A DNA stretch of 64,000 bases, from contig NZ_WOWL01000001.1 in the NCBI RefSeq assembly GCF_009741265.1, positions 930,001-994,000 on the forward strand. Direction: 5' to 3'. The notes beneath the pieces were generated by a model. That model did no database searches, was not told the DNA's origin, and was given only the letters and a program-made list of their open reading frames with translations. The translations under genes and the position numbers were made by a program. Every line of letters begins with the position of its first letter. Position 1 is the first letter of the stretch. The stretch is from Pseudarthrobacter sp. GA104. GTDB taxonomy: Bacteria > Actinomycetota > Actinomycetes > Actinomycetales > Micrococcaceae. Shown piece after piece: positions 43,080 to 52,309 of the stretch.

Positions 43080-43942
43080 TCCAGCAGGCCCAGCTCGGCG
43101 AAGGCGAGGGCCACGCCGTTGCCGGCCGGGCCGGCCGTAAACCGGTCGGCAACGGCCAGCACGGCAGGGTGCCCGCCTTCCACGGCGATCCCCACCCCGG
43201 CGTATTCAAGCATTTCAATGTCGTTGGCGCTGTCGCCGATAGCCACGATGTCCGCCCGGTCAAGGCCCAGATGCTCCTCCACCACCTGGATGCCCACCGC
43301 CTTGTGGGTCCCGGCCATGAAGATCTCCCCGGCACGGTCCCCCAGGGCGGAGAGGGAGCTGGGGATGAGCCCCACCTGCGGACCGAGCAGGTCCACCAGC
43401 TTCTTCAGTGGCACGTCAGAATCGAAACAGGAGATCTTGGCGTAGGAGACGGCGCGGAGGTCGTCGCTGTACTGCATGGGTCCCAGGATGTCCTCAAGGG
43501 GATCCACATCGGTCCCGAGGACGCCGTCATGCTGCGGGCGGTCGGCAAAAATGGGCCCAAGCACCTCCCTCAGCCGCCGGTCCACGCCCGTGCGGCCGTG
43601 AAGGGATTCCGGGGCTTCGAGGATGTAGGCCACGTCATGGGCATCCAGGGCGTCAACGATGCGGCCGGCCAGGTCCTGGTCGAAGCGCGTGTCCTTGAGG
43701 ACCTGGCCGTCCAGCTCCACCCTGGCGCCGGCGCCGGTGATGGTCCCGTCAAAACCGGCTTCAAGGATGTGGGCGGGGACCATGGCCAGCGGCCGGCCGG
43801 TGCACACAAAGACGAGGTGTCCCAGCCGGCGTGCGGTGCGGACTGCCTCCACATGGGCGTCCGGAGCGAGCCCATGGTCTGCGTAAGTGCCGTCGATATC
43901 GAGGAACACGGCACGCGGCCGGACGGTCTGCTGGCTGCACAT
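43076..43942 (-). CDS. HAD-superfamily hydrolase, Cof type
   Basis: A 288-residue phosphatase-like protein of the Cof/IIB subgroup. Motif I is VFLDIDGTYADHG (nucleophile Asp near residue 15), motif II is FVCTGRP, motif III includes the Lys of GTHKAVGIQ and motif IV is VAIGDSANDIEMLEYAG. The cap domain between (residues about 85-195) is of the C2B kind. Substrates in this group are sugar phosphates, PLP or flavin phosphates; none can be chosen here. AAGGAG precedes ATG 43942. It is convergent with and overlaps ugd by four bases. Confidence 0.88.
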   Translation of the reverse strand: MCSQQTVRPRAVFLDIDGTYADHGLAPDAHVEAVRTARRLGHLVFVCTGRPLAMVPAHILEAGFDGTITGAGARVELDGQVLKDTRFDQDLAGRIVDALDAHDVAYILEAPESLHGRTGVDRRLREVLGPIFADRPQHDGVLGTDVDPLEDILGPMQYSDDLRAVSYAKISCFDSDVPLKKLVDLLGPQVGLIPSSLSALGDRAGEIFMAGTHKAVGIQVVEEHLGLDRADIVAIGDSANDIEMLEYAGVGIAVEGGHPAVLAVADRFTAGPAGNGVALAFAELGLLD

Positions 43943-44107
43943 GCGGGAACTCCTTGGTGGATGGCGGGGTCACCCAATCCTATCGATACGGGAAAACTGA
44001 CAGTCATCCCGTGACAATCAAACCCTTGCAGAGCAGTAAGCACACTGATTGAATTATGGAACCGGAAATGGGGGCCCGGCACAACTTACCGATTAAGGAG
44101 TGGCAAC

Positions 44108-44377
44108 ATGGGTATTCTCGGATTTCTCATTTTGGGCCTGATCGCCGGCGCCATCGCAAAGGCCATCTTGCCTGGCCGCCAAGGCGGAGGCTGGGTGGTC
44201 ACCCTGGTCCTCGGCGTTGTCGGCGCCCTTTTGGGCGGCTGGATCGGCTCGCTGATTTTCGGCGGCGGACTGGCTGAATTCTTCGACCTCCGCACCTGGC
44301 TGCTGGCAATTCTTGGTTCAGTCATCGTGCTCCTGGTTTACGGTGCGGTTGCCAACCGCAGCGGCCGCCGGGTGTAG
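44108..44377 (+). CDS. GlsB/YeaQ/YmgE-family small membrane protein
   Basis: An 89-residue glycine-rich protein with three hydrophobic segments: MGILGFLILGLIAGAIAKAI, then GWVVTLVLGVVGALLGGWIG, and LAILGSVIVLLVYGAV with a basic tail. The GxxAGxIAxxIxPG start and GGxGGWVxTxxLGxxGAxxGG pattern mark the transglycosylase-associated (GlsB/YeaQ) family, small general-stress membrane proteins of unclear function. AAGGAG lies about eight bases before ATG 44108. It is a single-gene unit closed by a strong terminator. Confidence 0.92.
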   Translation: MGILGFLILGLIAGAIAKAILPGRQGGGWVVTLVLGVVGALLGGWIGSLIFGGGLAEFFDLRTWLLAILGSVIVLLVYGAVANRSGRRV

Positions 44378-44402
44378 CAACCCCACATATTCCTCAACAA
44401 GA

Positions 44403-44438
44403 AAATAGCGCCGCCCCTCCGAGGGGGCGGCGCTATTT
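44403..44438 (+). terminator. Terminator after the GlsB/YeaQ gene
   Basis: A perfect 15-bp stem (AAATAGCGCCGCCCC with its complement) and a 6-base loop, ending in TATTT. It works in either direction. Confidence 0.85.
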
Positions 44439-44560
44439 GCGTTCCCGGGGAACCCGGCAACCGGGCCGCACACAGGGCGCCGGCCGGCCTGTAACCGATT
44501 CCTGCTGTTCCGCCACCAATTCAGCATCCGCGCTTTATGATGTGCGAGGGGGGTGGCGCA

Positions 44561-46702
44561 ATGACTGATGACTGGAGCCACAGAAAAAATCCGGCAGCAC
44601 TGATGTTCGGCACGGTCCTGGACGCCAGCCCGGACGCTCTCCTGGCCATTGCGGCCGACGGCAGCATCACTATGGCCAACGCCGCCGCCGGGAGGATGTT
44701 CGGGTACGCCAGCGGGGACCTGGCCGGGCGGGACCACCGGACGCTCCTGGCCGAGGGCTTCCGCGGCGAGGTGGCGCAGCTTCTCGCCAGGCTCCTTGCC
44801 GGGCCCCGGGAGCACCTCCCGCCGCGCGAAATCTACGGCGTGCGCAGGGATGGAACGGAGTTCCCCGCTGAAGCAGCGGGTTCCCTGGTGCCGGGATCCG
44901 ACGACGTCGTTCCCGCCGTGCCGCTACTGCTGCTGTCCGTCCGGGGTACTTCCCACCGCCAGGACGCGGATGCGGACCTGCGGGAGGCGATGTCCCTGCT
45001 GACCGCCACGCTGGAGTCAACCGCGGACGGCATCCTGGTGATGAGCTCCGCCGGCCACGTGGCCGGTTTCAACGACCAGTTCCTCTCCATGTGGGGTATC
45101 CCGCCGGAGCTTATGGCGGGCGACAGCGAGGAACCGGTGATGGAGCTGGTCATGGCCCAGATCGCGGATCCGGTTGCCTTCACTGCCCGGCTCGCAGAGC
45201 TGGCGGACAGCCCTTCGGCGGAGAGCCATGATGTGGTGGACCTGACGGACGGCCGGACCTTCGAACGGTATTCGCGGCCCCAGCGGGTGGGCAATGACGT
45301 GGTCGGCCGGGTGTGGAGCTTCCGGGATGTGACGCCGCGGCGGAAGGCCCAGGAGCAGGCTCATCAGGCCATGGTGGATCTGGCGGCCCAGGCCGAGAAA
45401 CTGCGCACGATGGCGTTCCAGGACCCCCTCACGGGACTGGCCAACAGGGCGGTGTTCAATGATGCACTGGCCGGTTCCGTGGAGGAGCCCCGGCTGAAGA
45501 CAGTGGACGTCCTGCTCCTGGACCTGGACGACTTCAAGGAAGTCAATGACATCCTGGGGCACCAGGCCGGCGATGAGATGCTCATCGAGGTGTCCCGCAG
45601 GCTCCGCGGCTGCGCCCCGACTGCCGACGTCGTAGCCCGGCTGGGCGGTGACGAATTCGTGGTCCTCCTGACAGCCTGCCCGGACGCCGATGCCATTGCC
45701 GAATGCATTGTCCGGTGCCTGAACGTCCCGGTCACCATCCAGGGCACGGTCCTGCGGCCCAGCCTCAGCCTGGGGCTCGCCTCAATGGCCCGGGACAATG
45801 TGGGCGCCTCCGAGCTCCTGCGCCAGGCCGACATCGCCATGTACGCGGCGAAAGCCGCAGGCAAGAACCGATTCCTGCGCTTCCACCCGGACATGATGAC
45901 GGCCCTGGTGCAAAGGACCTACATGGAGGGCGGGCTGCAGCTCGCCGTAGCCCGGAGCGAGATCTCGGTGGATTTCCAGCCCATCGTTTCCCACCGCATG
46001 GACCAGGTGGTCACGTTTGAGGCGCTGGCGAGGTGGGACTGCGACGGCACCCGCGTCCCGCCGTCGGTCTTCATCCCGCTGGCGGAACGCACGGGACTGA
46101 TCAACGAGATCGGTGCCGAAGTGATGGCACGGGGCATGGCGGAGCTGGCACCCTGGCTGAGCCGGGACCCGTCCCGGTCGCTCGCCGTGAACGTCTCCGG
46201 CGTCCAGCTCCAGGACCCGGGTTTCGCGCAGACGGTCCTGGGGCTCGCGGAGGCCAAGGGCGTTGCCGCCTACCAGCTCGTCCTGGAGGTCACCGAGAGC
46301 GTGTTCTTCGACGCTGACTGCACCCTGATCAAACAGCTCAGCACCCTGCGGGACGCGGGCGCCAGGGTTGCCCTGGACGACTTCGGCACCGGCTATTCCT
46401 CGCTGGGCAGGCTTCAGGACCTGCCGGTGGACACTGTGAAGATCGACAGGACGTTCGTGTCCATGGTGCATACCGGCAATGAGCGGCTTCCCATCCTCAG
46501 CTCCATGATCAACATGGCCCACAGCCTTGGCCTGACTGTCACCGCGGAAGGTGTGGAAACGGCAGCGCAGGCGGACTACCTCACGGCACTGGAATGCGAC
46601 ACGCTCCAGGGGTACCTGTTCTCGCTGCCGCAGCCCGGCCCGCGGCTGGAGCAGGCGCTGCAGCACGCGGAGGAAGCCCTCAATGCCCTCAAGGGGCGGT
46701 AG
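44561..46702 (+). CDS. PAS-PAS-GGDEF-EAL cyclic-di-GMP signalling protein
   Basis: A 713-residue soluble protein. An N-terminal PAS domain (GTVLDASPDALLAIAADGSI) and a second PAS (LESTADGILVMSSAGHVAGF) precede a GGDEF domain with an intact ARLGGDEFVVLL active site, then an EAL domain with EALARW, the catalytic Asn in VNVSG, LEVTES, the ALDDFGTGYSS loop, VKIDRTFV and AEGVET. Both synthesis and hydrolysis of cyclic-di-GMP are therefore possible. The inhibitory RxxD site before GGDEF is replaced by PTAD, so product feedback is unlikely. ATG 44561 is preferred over upstream in-frame ATGs at 44537 and 44540 because of the GGGGGG tract before it. It opens a three-gene signalling cluster. Confidence 0.93.
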   Translation: MTDDWSHRKNPAALMFGTVLDASPDALLAIAADGSITMANAAAGRMFGYASGDLAGRDHRTLLAEGFRGEVAQLLARLLAGPREHLPPREIYGVRRDGTEFPAEAAGSLVPGSDDVVPAVPLLLLSVRGTSHRQDADADLREAMSLLTATLESTADGILVMSSAGHVAGFNDQFLSMWGIPPELMAGDSEEPVMELVMAQIADPVAFTARLAELADSPSAESHDVVDLTDGRTFERYSRPQRVGNDVVGRVWSFRDVTPRRKAQEQAHQAMVDLAAQAEKLRTMAFQDPLTGLANRAVFNDALAGSVEEPRLKTVDVLLLDLDDFKEVNDILGHQAGDEMLIEVSRRLRGCAPTADVVARLGGDEFVVLLTACPDADAIAECIVRCLNVPVTIQGTVLRPSLSLGLASMARDNVGASELLRQADIAMYAAKAAGKNRFLRFHPDMMTALVQRTYMEGGLQLAVARSEISVDFQPIVSHRMDQVVTFEALARWDCDGTRVPPSVFIPLAERTGLINEIGAEVMARGMAELAPWLSRDPSRSLAVNVSGVQLQDPGFAQTVLGLAEAKGVAAYQLVLEVTESVFFDADCTLIKQLSTLRDAGARVALDDFGTGYSSLGRLQDLPVDTVKIDRTFVSMVHTGNERLPILSSMINMAHSLGLTVTAEGVETAAQADYLTALECDTLQGYLFSLPQPGPRLEQALQHAEEALNALKGR

Positions 46703-46846
46703 CGCCGCCCCGGACAGGAGCGCCTTCCGCCCTGAGGGGATAGCATGGGAGGGCGTCTCCCACCCAGGTCTCGGGCGGGCTCCGGTCAGGGTTTTTTCAG
46801 GGGTAAAGGCCTTCGGAGTACGGGCGCACACAGGGGGAGGTTCCGC

Positions 46847-49800
46847 GTGTCTCAGACTGGTCTCCCGCAGCGGCGGTCCGCCGGCGGCAGCAGCATGGCG
46901 CCGCTAAAATGGCCGGCGCTGTGCACGGCCGCAGCCTTGGCTGCGCTCGGGCTGTTCCTTGCCGTGAACAGCGGATCTCCGGCCGCCCTCGTGACCGGTG
47001 ACTTCCTGATCCTCGCAGCTTCCCTGCTTGCCGGAGCAAGCTGCACCCGCGCCGCGCTGCGCGGGGGCGTCAATGCCAGGGCCTGGACCTTCATGGCTGT
47101 CGCGGCCTTTTTGTGGGCCGCCGGGATGGCCCTCTACGCCTTCTACGGCCTCGCGAACAACCACGTATATCCGTTCCCCTCCCTGGCGGATGCCCTGTTC
47201 ATCGGTTACTCGGTGCCCGCAGTCGCGGCCCTTTTTGCCTTCAGGAGGCGCAGCGGCAACCACGCGGTGGCGCTGTACCGGGCGGTCATGGACGCTGCGG
47301 TCATTGCCGGTTCCGTCCTGGTGGTCAGCTGGTACATGGTGCTGGGGCAGGCCTTCGAGGCCGAGGGCGATCCGCTGGCGCGGCTCACCGGGATGGCCTA
47401 CCCCGTGGCGGACCTGGTGATTACGTCCCTGGTGCTGGTCCTTGCCATGCGGCGCCAGCCGGGCGAGCGGCGGCCGTGGCTGTTCCTGGGGAGCGGCCTG
47501 CTGGTACTGGCCGTGACGGACAGCATCTACGTGCGGATGACGTTCGACGGCGTTACCGGCACCACCGGGTCGCCCCTCGCCCTGGGATGGATCATCGCCT
47601 TCCTCCTGGTTGCCCTTGCCCCGCTGGCACCGTACGAGGAAAGCGCGGGGACGGACCGGACTGGCTACACCCTCGCCCTGGAGTTGCTGCCGTACGTCCC
47701 GCTCCTCATGGCGGTGGTGCTGTTCGCGGAGCCCCACATTGACGAACTCGAGCCGTTCCTGCTGGTGGTGGGCGCTGCCGTGCTGGTGTTTGTCCTGGTC
47801 CGGCAGGTGCTGATCATTTTTGAGAACATCACCCTCACCACGCGGCTGGAGGACGAGGTGGCCGTCCGCACAAAGGAGCTCGAAGCGGCCCGGGAGGCAG
47901 CGATGGAGTCCAGCCGCCTGAAGTCGGAGTTCCTGGCCACCATGAGCCATGAAATCCGTACCCCCATGAACGGCGTGGTGGGCCTGACAGCCCTGTTGCT
48001 GGAGACCCGGCTGGACCAGACCCAGAAGCAGTACGCGGAAGGCGTCAAGAGCGCGGGTGAGGCATTGCTGGCCCTGATCAACGACATCCTCGATTTCTCC
48101 AAGCTGGAGGCCGGCAAGGTTGACCTGGAGTCGCGTCCCTTTGATCCGCGCACGTTGGTGGAGGAGGTGGCCGGGCTCCTGGCGGAACCGGCACAGGCCA
48201 AGAGCCTGGAGCTGATCGCCTACTGCGAGCCGGACGTCCCGGTACGGCTGGTGGGTGACTCCGGCCGGATCCGGCAGGTCCTCCTTAATCTTGCCTCCAA
48301 CGCGGTGAAATTCACGGCGTCGGGCGAGGTGTCCATCAGAGTCACAACGGAGAACCCCGGAGCGGCACCCGGAAGCACCGCCATGGCGTGCTTCGAAGTG
48401 CGTGACACCGGCATCGGGATCCACCCTTCCCAGCACCGCAGGCTTTTCCAGTCGTTCTCCCAGGCCGATGCCTCCACCACCCGGAGATACGGCGGTACCG
48501 GACTGGGCCTTGCCATCTGCCGCCGCCTGGCCGATGCGATGGATGGCGAGATTGCCGTGGAGAGCGCTCCGGGGAAGGGCAGCACCTTCCGGTTCCGGCT
48601 GCCCTTGCCAGTGGCGCCGCCGTCCACGGACCCGGTTCCGGCGGCCGGCTTCCTGAGCGGCCTTCGGGTTTTGGTGGTGGATGACAACGCCACCAACAGG
48701 CTGGTCCTCGAATCCCAGTTGCGCGGCTGGCTGCTGCAACCGGAAGTATTCCCCGACGCGGCCTCAGCCTTGGCGCGTGCCCGCGAGGCGCACACCGCCG
48801 GGAACCCGTTCCATCTGGCGGTCCTGGACTTGTGCATGCCGGGCATGGACGGGCTGGCGCTGGCGCGGCGCCTGAAGGCCGAATCCGGACTGGCGGACAT
48901 CGAGTTGATTGTGCTCACGTCCACCATGCAGGTCAACGCGGCCGAGATCACGGATGCCGGGGTGCGCGAATGGCTCATGAAGCCGGTCCGGAGCTCCGAG
49001 TTCTACAACCGGCTGGTCCGGCTGATGTCCACGCACGAGCCTTCCGTTCCGGCCGCCGGTTCAGCACAGCCGGCGCCGGTGGCGGACGGGCCGTCGAAGG
49101 GACGCATCCTGGTGGTGGAGGACAACGAGGTGAACCAGCTCGTCGCCCGCGCAACGGTCAGCGGGCTCGGCTATGCCGTGGACGTGGTGTCCAACGGCGC
49201 CGAGGCCCTCAGCGCCACGGCGGATTCCAGGTACTCAGCCGTGCTGATGGACTGCCACATGCCGGTGATGGACGGTTTCGAGGCAACGCGGCAGATCCGC
49301 GGCAGGGCAGGCACCCATACCCGCCTGCCGATCATTGCCATGACGGCGGGGGCGCTGGACGGCGACCGGGAACGCTGCCTGGCAGCCGGCATGGACGACT
49401 ACCTCGCCAAGCCCGTTGATGCCGCCGCGCTGGAAGCCACGCTGGCACGCTGGGTTCCGGAACCCGAGCCCAGGCCGGTCCCCCAACCTGCCCCGCACCC
49501 GCTTGCCGTCACCGGGGTCCGGGCTCCTGCCGCCCCCGAAGCCACTCCGGTCCTGGACCACGACAGGCTTGCCATCCTGCGGGACCTGGGGCCCGGCGAC
49601 GGCCTGGGCCTGCTGCCCGAGGCGGCGGCCGCGTTCAGGCGGGCTGTCCCCGGACGCCTCGCGGCTCTGAACGCAGCAGTAACCGACGGCGACGGGCCCG
49701 CACTTGCCAGTGCGGCTCACGCGCTGAAGGGGGCGGCTGCCAATATCGGGGCGGCACAAGTAGCAGGGACCTGTGCAGAACTCGAACGGATAGGTCGCAG

Positions 49801-49900
49801 CGGAAGGGACGGAGACGGCCCGGTACTGATCCGCCGTCTCGAGGCGGAACTGCGGCTGCTGGACGCAGGACTGGACGCGGCGTTGAAGGCGGCAACGTGA
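46847..49900 (+). CDS. Hybrid sensor histidine kinase with two receivers and Hpt
   Basis: A 1017-residue phosphorelay kinase. In order: about nine hydrophobic segments (residues 20-330) forming a membrane sensor; HisKA with [15 protein letters not shown] (phospho-His near 368); HATPase with [23 protein letters not shown] and GGTGLGLAI; a first receiver with VVDDNATN and [11 protein letters not shown] (Asp near 660); a second receiver with VVEDNEVN and [11 protein letters not shown] (Asp near 801); and a C-terminal Hpt with [13 protein letters not shown] (His near 957). The GTG start at 46847 follows GGGGGAGG by six bases; the longer upstream frame lacks a ribosome site. The complete relay and the coupled next gene suggest phosphotransfer to the REC-GGDEF protein. 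Confidence 0.93.
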   Translation: MSQTGLPQRRSAGGSSMAPLKWPALCTAAALAALGLFLAVNSGSPAALVTGDFLILAASLLAGASCTRAALRGGVNARAWTFMAVAAFLWAAGMALYAFYGLANNHVYPFPSLADALFIGYSVPAVAALFAFRRRSGNHAVALYRAVMDAAVIAGSVLVVSWYMVLGQAFEAEGDPLARLTGMAYPVADLVITSLVLVLAMRRQPGERRPWLFLGSGLLVLAVTDSIYVRMTFDGVTGTTGSPLALGWIIAFLLVALAPLAPYEESAGTDRTGYTLALELLPYVPLLMAVVLFAEPHIDELEPFLLVVGAAVLVFVLVRQVLIIFENITLTTRLEDEVAVRTKELEAAREAAMESSRLKSEFLATMSHEIRTPMNGVVGLTALLLETRLDQTQKQYAEGVKSAGEALLALINDILDFSKLEAGKVDLESRPFDPRTLVEEVAGLLAEPAQAKSLELIAYCEPDVPVRLVGDSGRIRQVLLNLASNAVKFTASGEVSIRVTTENPGAAPGSTAMACFEVRDTGIGIHPSQHRRLFQSFSQADASTTRRYGGTGLGLAICRRLADAMDGEIAVESAPGKGSTFRFRLPLPVAPPSTDPVPAAGFLSGLRVLVVDDNATNRLVLESQLRGWLLQPEVFPDAASALARAREAHTAGNPFHLAVLDLCMPGMDGLALARRLKAESGLADIELIVLTSTMQVNAAEITDAGVREWLMKPVRSSEFYNRLVRLMSTHEPSVPAAGSAQPAPVADGPSKGRILVVEDNEVNQLVARATVSGLGYAVDVVSNGAEALSATADSRYSAVLMDCHMPVMDGFEATRQIRGRAGTHTRLPIIAMTAGALDGDRERCLAAGMDDYLAKPVDAAALEATLARWVPEPEPRPVPQPAPHPLAVTGVRAPAAPEATPVLDHDRLAILRDLGPGDGLGLLPEAAAAFRRAVPGRLAALNAAVTDGDGPALASAAHALKGAAANIGAAQVAGTCAELERIGRSGRDGDGPVLIRRLEAELRLLDAGLDAALKAAT

Positions 49901-50814
49901 AGGTGCTGGTGGCTGACGACGATCCGGGATCGCTGATGGTGGCAAGGGCCGCCGTCGAGCGTTCCGGGCATGACTGCCTGGCAGCCGCCGACGGCGACCA
50001 GGCCTGGGCCCTGTACCTGGAGCACCAACCCGATGTGGTGGTAACGGACAGGGTGATGCCTGGAATGGACGGGTTGGCCTTGTGCCGGGCCATCCGGGAG
50101 CGCGAGGAGGACCTTTACACCTACGTCGTCCTGCTGACGTCGCAGGGGTCCCGCGAGGACATCCTGGCCGGGCTCAAGGCCGGGGCAGACGATTACGTCA
50201 CCAAGCCGTTGGACCCTTTTGTGCTGCAGGCCCGGCTGCTGGTGGCGCTGCGCGTCACCACCCTCCATGCGGACCTGGCGCATTACCGCAGGGTCCTTGC
50301 CCGGCAGGCGCGCACAGATCCGCTGACAGGCCTGCACAACCGGCTGAAGCTCTCGGAGGATCTGGAACAGCTCCACCAGTGGAGCGTTCGGTACGGGGAA
50401 AGGTACAGCCTGGCCATGTGCGATGTGGACAACTTCAAGACCTATAACGACCTGTACGGCCACCCTGCAGGAGACCAGGCCCTGCGGGCGGTGGCGGAAG
50501 CGCTGCTCGGCTCCGTTCGCAAGAGCGACGGCGTGTACCGCTTCGGCGGGGAGGAGTTCCTGCTGGTCCTGCCCAAGCAGTCGGTATCCGGCGCGAAGGC
50601 ACTCATGGAGCGGGCACTGGATGCTGTTCGGAACCTGGCGATCGAGCACGCCGGCGATCCGTCCGGCCAACTGCGGCTCAGTGCGGGGATCTCCGCGTTC
50701 ACGGCAGAGCACCGGGTGGATGCGGTTACCCTCCTGGGCGAGGCCGATGCGGCCCTATATGCGGCCAAAGCCCGGGGGCGTAACCGGGTGGAACTGGCCC
50801 GGCAGTCCGGCTAG
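49897..50814 (+). CDS. PleD-like REC-GGDEF diguanylate cyclase response regulator
   Basis: A 305-residue response regulator. The receiver domain (residues 1-120) has the acidic cluster ADDDPG, phospho-Asp at about residue 51 in [12 protein letters not shown] and the conserved Lys in DDYVTKPLD. The GGDEF domain (about 135-300) has an intact GGEEF active site and, five residues before it, RKSD, an RxxD inhibitory site. Thus phosphorylation should switch on cyclic-di-GMP synthesis, with product feedback. The GTG start overlaps the stop of the hybrid kinase gene (GTGA), making that kinase the obvious partner. The stop codon shares CTAG with the convergent downstream gene. Confidence 0.93.
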   Translation: MKVLVADDDPGSLMVARAAVERSGHDCLAAADGDQAWALYLEHQPDVVVTDRVMPGMDGLALCRAIREREEDLYTYVVLLTSQGSREDILAGLKAGADDYVTKPLDPFVLQARLLVALRVTTLHADLAHYRRVLARQARTDPLTGLHNRLKLSEDLEQLHQWSVRYGERYSLAMCDVDNFKTYNDLYGHPAGDQALRAVAEALLGSVRKSDGVYRFGGEEFLLVLPKQSVSGAKALMERALDAVRNLAIEHAGDPSGQLRLSAGISAFTAEHRVDAVTLLGEADAALYAAKARGRNRVELARQSG

Positions 50815-51251
50815 GCAGCTTTCTTGGAGCCAGGCTTCTGCTGGACCGGCTTCTGCTGTATTGGGCGCTGCTGTCCCGGCTGGTCCTGAACCGGCTGGTC
50901 CTGAACCGGCACGGGCTGGGCGGCAGATCCTTCTTCGGCTGGAACATCCGGCTCCGATGCCGGCGCAGCTTCAATGGCGCCCGATGCTTCAGCTGCGCCC
51001 GATGCTTCAGTTGTGCGGTTGCGCCGCCAGCGCCGGACCAGGTCGACGGCGGCCGCTGCGCCGGCGAGAGGGGTGAGCACCGCAGCCATGTAGACAAACA
51101 GCATCCAGGTGAGCGTTGTCAGCGGCGGCTGGTTGTTGTTCAGGAGGGACAGCCCGCCCAAGAGTCCCACGGCCCAGAAGAGCAGGACGGCAGTAAGGAC
51201 TGCACCGGCCGGGAAATACTGGTTGGTCACGATTTTTTTCAGGGTTTCCAT
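50811..51251 (-). CDS. Small membrane protein with Gln/Pro-repeat tail
   Basis: A 146-residue protein of unknown function. Two hydrophobic segments (AGAVLTAVLLFWAVGLLGGL and WMLFVYMAAVLTPLAGAAAAV) are followed by a basic patch (RRWRRNR), an Ala/Glu-rich linker and a low-complexity tail of PVQDQP and QQKP repeats ending GSKKAA, probably cytoplasmic. Start ATG 51251 has AGGAGG six bases upstream. It is convergent with the diguanylate cyclase gene, and both stop codons lie in the same CTAG. No family recognised. Confidence 0.75.
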   Translation of the reverse strand: METLKKIVTNQYFPAGAVLTAVLLFWAVGLLGGLSLLNNNQPPLTTLTWMLFVYMAAVLTPLAGAAAAVDLVRRWRRNRTTEASGAAEASGAIEAAPASEPDVPAEEGSAAQPVPVQDQPVQDQPGQQRPIQQKPVQQKPGSKKAA

Positions 51252-51460
51252 GCACTTCCTCCTGCCTGGCCGGGGGCGCGGCAACGGCCGCTCACCACAA
51301 GTATGGGGCCCGGAATCGGCGAAACCGCGCAAGACGCCGCGGCGAGTGACGAACGTAACTGGAGCGGCCGGCGTCGTGCATTCCAGCAGGGATCTTCCGC
51401 GTGGCGGGAGGGCGCACTAGCGTGGTGCCTGTCCACTCGAAAGCCACTCTGGAGGTCCCC

Positions 51461-52012
51461 ATGCGCAAAGTCACTGCCGGCTTGTTCCACTCAGTGGACG
51501 GGGTGGTCTCCGATCCGTACAAGTTCCAGTTCGACAGCTTCGACGACGAGCTGGGAGCCGGCCTGACCACCATGATGGAAACAGTGGACACGGTGGTGCT
51601 GGGCCGGGTCAGCTACCAGGAGTGGGCCGCCTACTGGCCAAACGCGTCCGTGGACGAGGACTTCGCCGCGTTCATCAACCCGGTGGAGAAGTTCGTGGCG
51701 TCCCGGACGCTGGCGGCGCCGCTGGAATGGCAGAACTCGCAGCTGATGGACGCGCCGCTGGAGGAGTTCGTGGCGGGGTTGAAGGAGCGCGACGGCGGCG
51801 AGATAGCCGTGTGCGGCAGCATTTCGGTGACCCGTCAGCTGCTGTTCGCCGGGCTGCTGGACTCGCTGACCCTCATGACCCACCCGGTGATCGCGGGAAC
51901 CGGCCGGCGCCTGTTCCAGGACGGCGACCCCGCCACCCGGCTGGTACTGCAGGACGCGTCCCGGACCAGCAAAGGCAACGTGATCAGCACCTACGGGCGG
52001 CTCGGGGCGTAG
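51461..52012 (+). CDS. Dihydrofolate reductase-like (RibD C-terminal domain) protein
   Basis: A 183-residue protein of the RibD-C / dihydrofolate-reductase-like family. It starts MRKVTAGLFHSVDGVVSDP and contains VVLGRVSYQEWAAYWP and the NADPH-site-like stretch IAVCGSISVTRQLL, followed by HPVIAGTGRRLF. Such YwjB/YyaP-like proteins are common in actinobacteria, presumably NADPH-dependent reductases, with unknown substrates; true folate reduction is not implied. GGAGG precedes ATG 51461 by about five bases. A single-gene unit, it is preceded by a TAGCGT box near 51419. Confidence 0.88.
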   Translation: MRKVTAGLFHSVDGVVSDPYKFQFDSFDDELGAGLTTMMETVDTVVLGRVSYQEWAAYWPNASVDEDFAAFINPVEKFVASRTLAAPLEWQNSQLMDAPLEEFVAGLKERDGGEIAVCGSISVTRQLLFAGLLDSLTLMTHPVIAGTGRRLFQDGDPATRLVLQDASRTSKGNVISTYGRLGA

Positions 52013-52051
52013 GCCCTACTATCCGCACCGGGACTGTGAAAGGGTTTGAAT

Positions 52052-52273
52052 ATGGATGAAGAAGCCAACAATCCTGATGACGAGGTAGTCCCCGGTACCG
52101 GCGTCAACGACCACGCCTGGGAACGGGAGCACCGGCATCCCACCCCTGAACAGGCCCGGTCCATCGGCTACCGGCGCAGGGATGCCGAAGCGAAACTTGA
52201 GCAGCACCAGCAGGAGGCCCGGGAGAAGGCGGCACACGCGGAGGAAGAGGGCACCGAGGACACGAAGGACTGA
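52052..52273 (+). CDS. Small charged hypothetical protein
   Basis: A 73-residue, very hydrophilic protein (MDEEANNPDDEVVPGTG at the start, AEAKLEQHQQEAREKAAHAEE helix near the end). It has no signal peptide, membrane segment or known motif. It is supported mainly by its position 39 bases after the preceding gene, a GAAAGGG purine tract before ATG 52052 and codon use like the neighbours. Function unknown; similar short acidic proteins are common in Arthrobacter genomes. Confidence 0.6.
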   Translation: MDEEANNPDDEVVPGTGVNDHAWEREHRHPTPEQARSIGYRRRDAEAKLEQHQQEAREKAAHAEEEGTEDTKD

Positions 52274-52309
52274 CCCGACTGGTTACGACACCGGCGCCAG
52301 GACCATGAG

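Noticed and set aside
46904..48739. A 611-codon minus-strand open frame opposite the hybrid kinase
   Set aside because: His-, Gln- and Gly-rich translation without motifs; the plus strand has complete kinase domains.
51461..52012. True dihydrofolate reductase (folA)
   Set aside because: The sequence matches the RibD C-terminal-like group of uncharacterised reductases, and it is not next to thyA.
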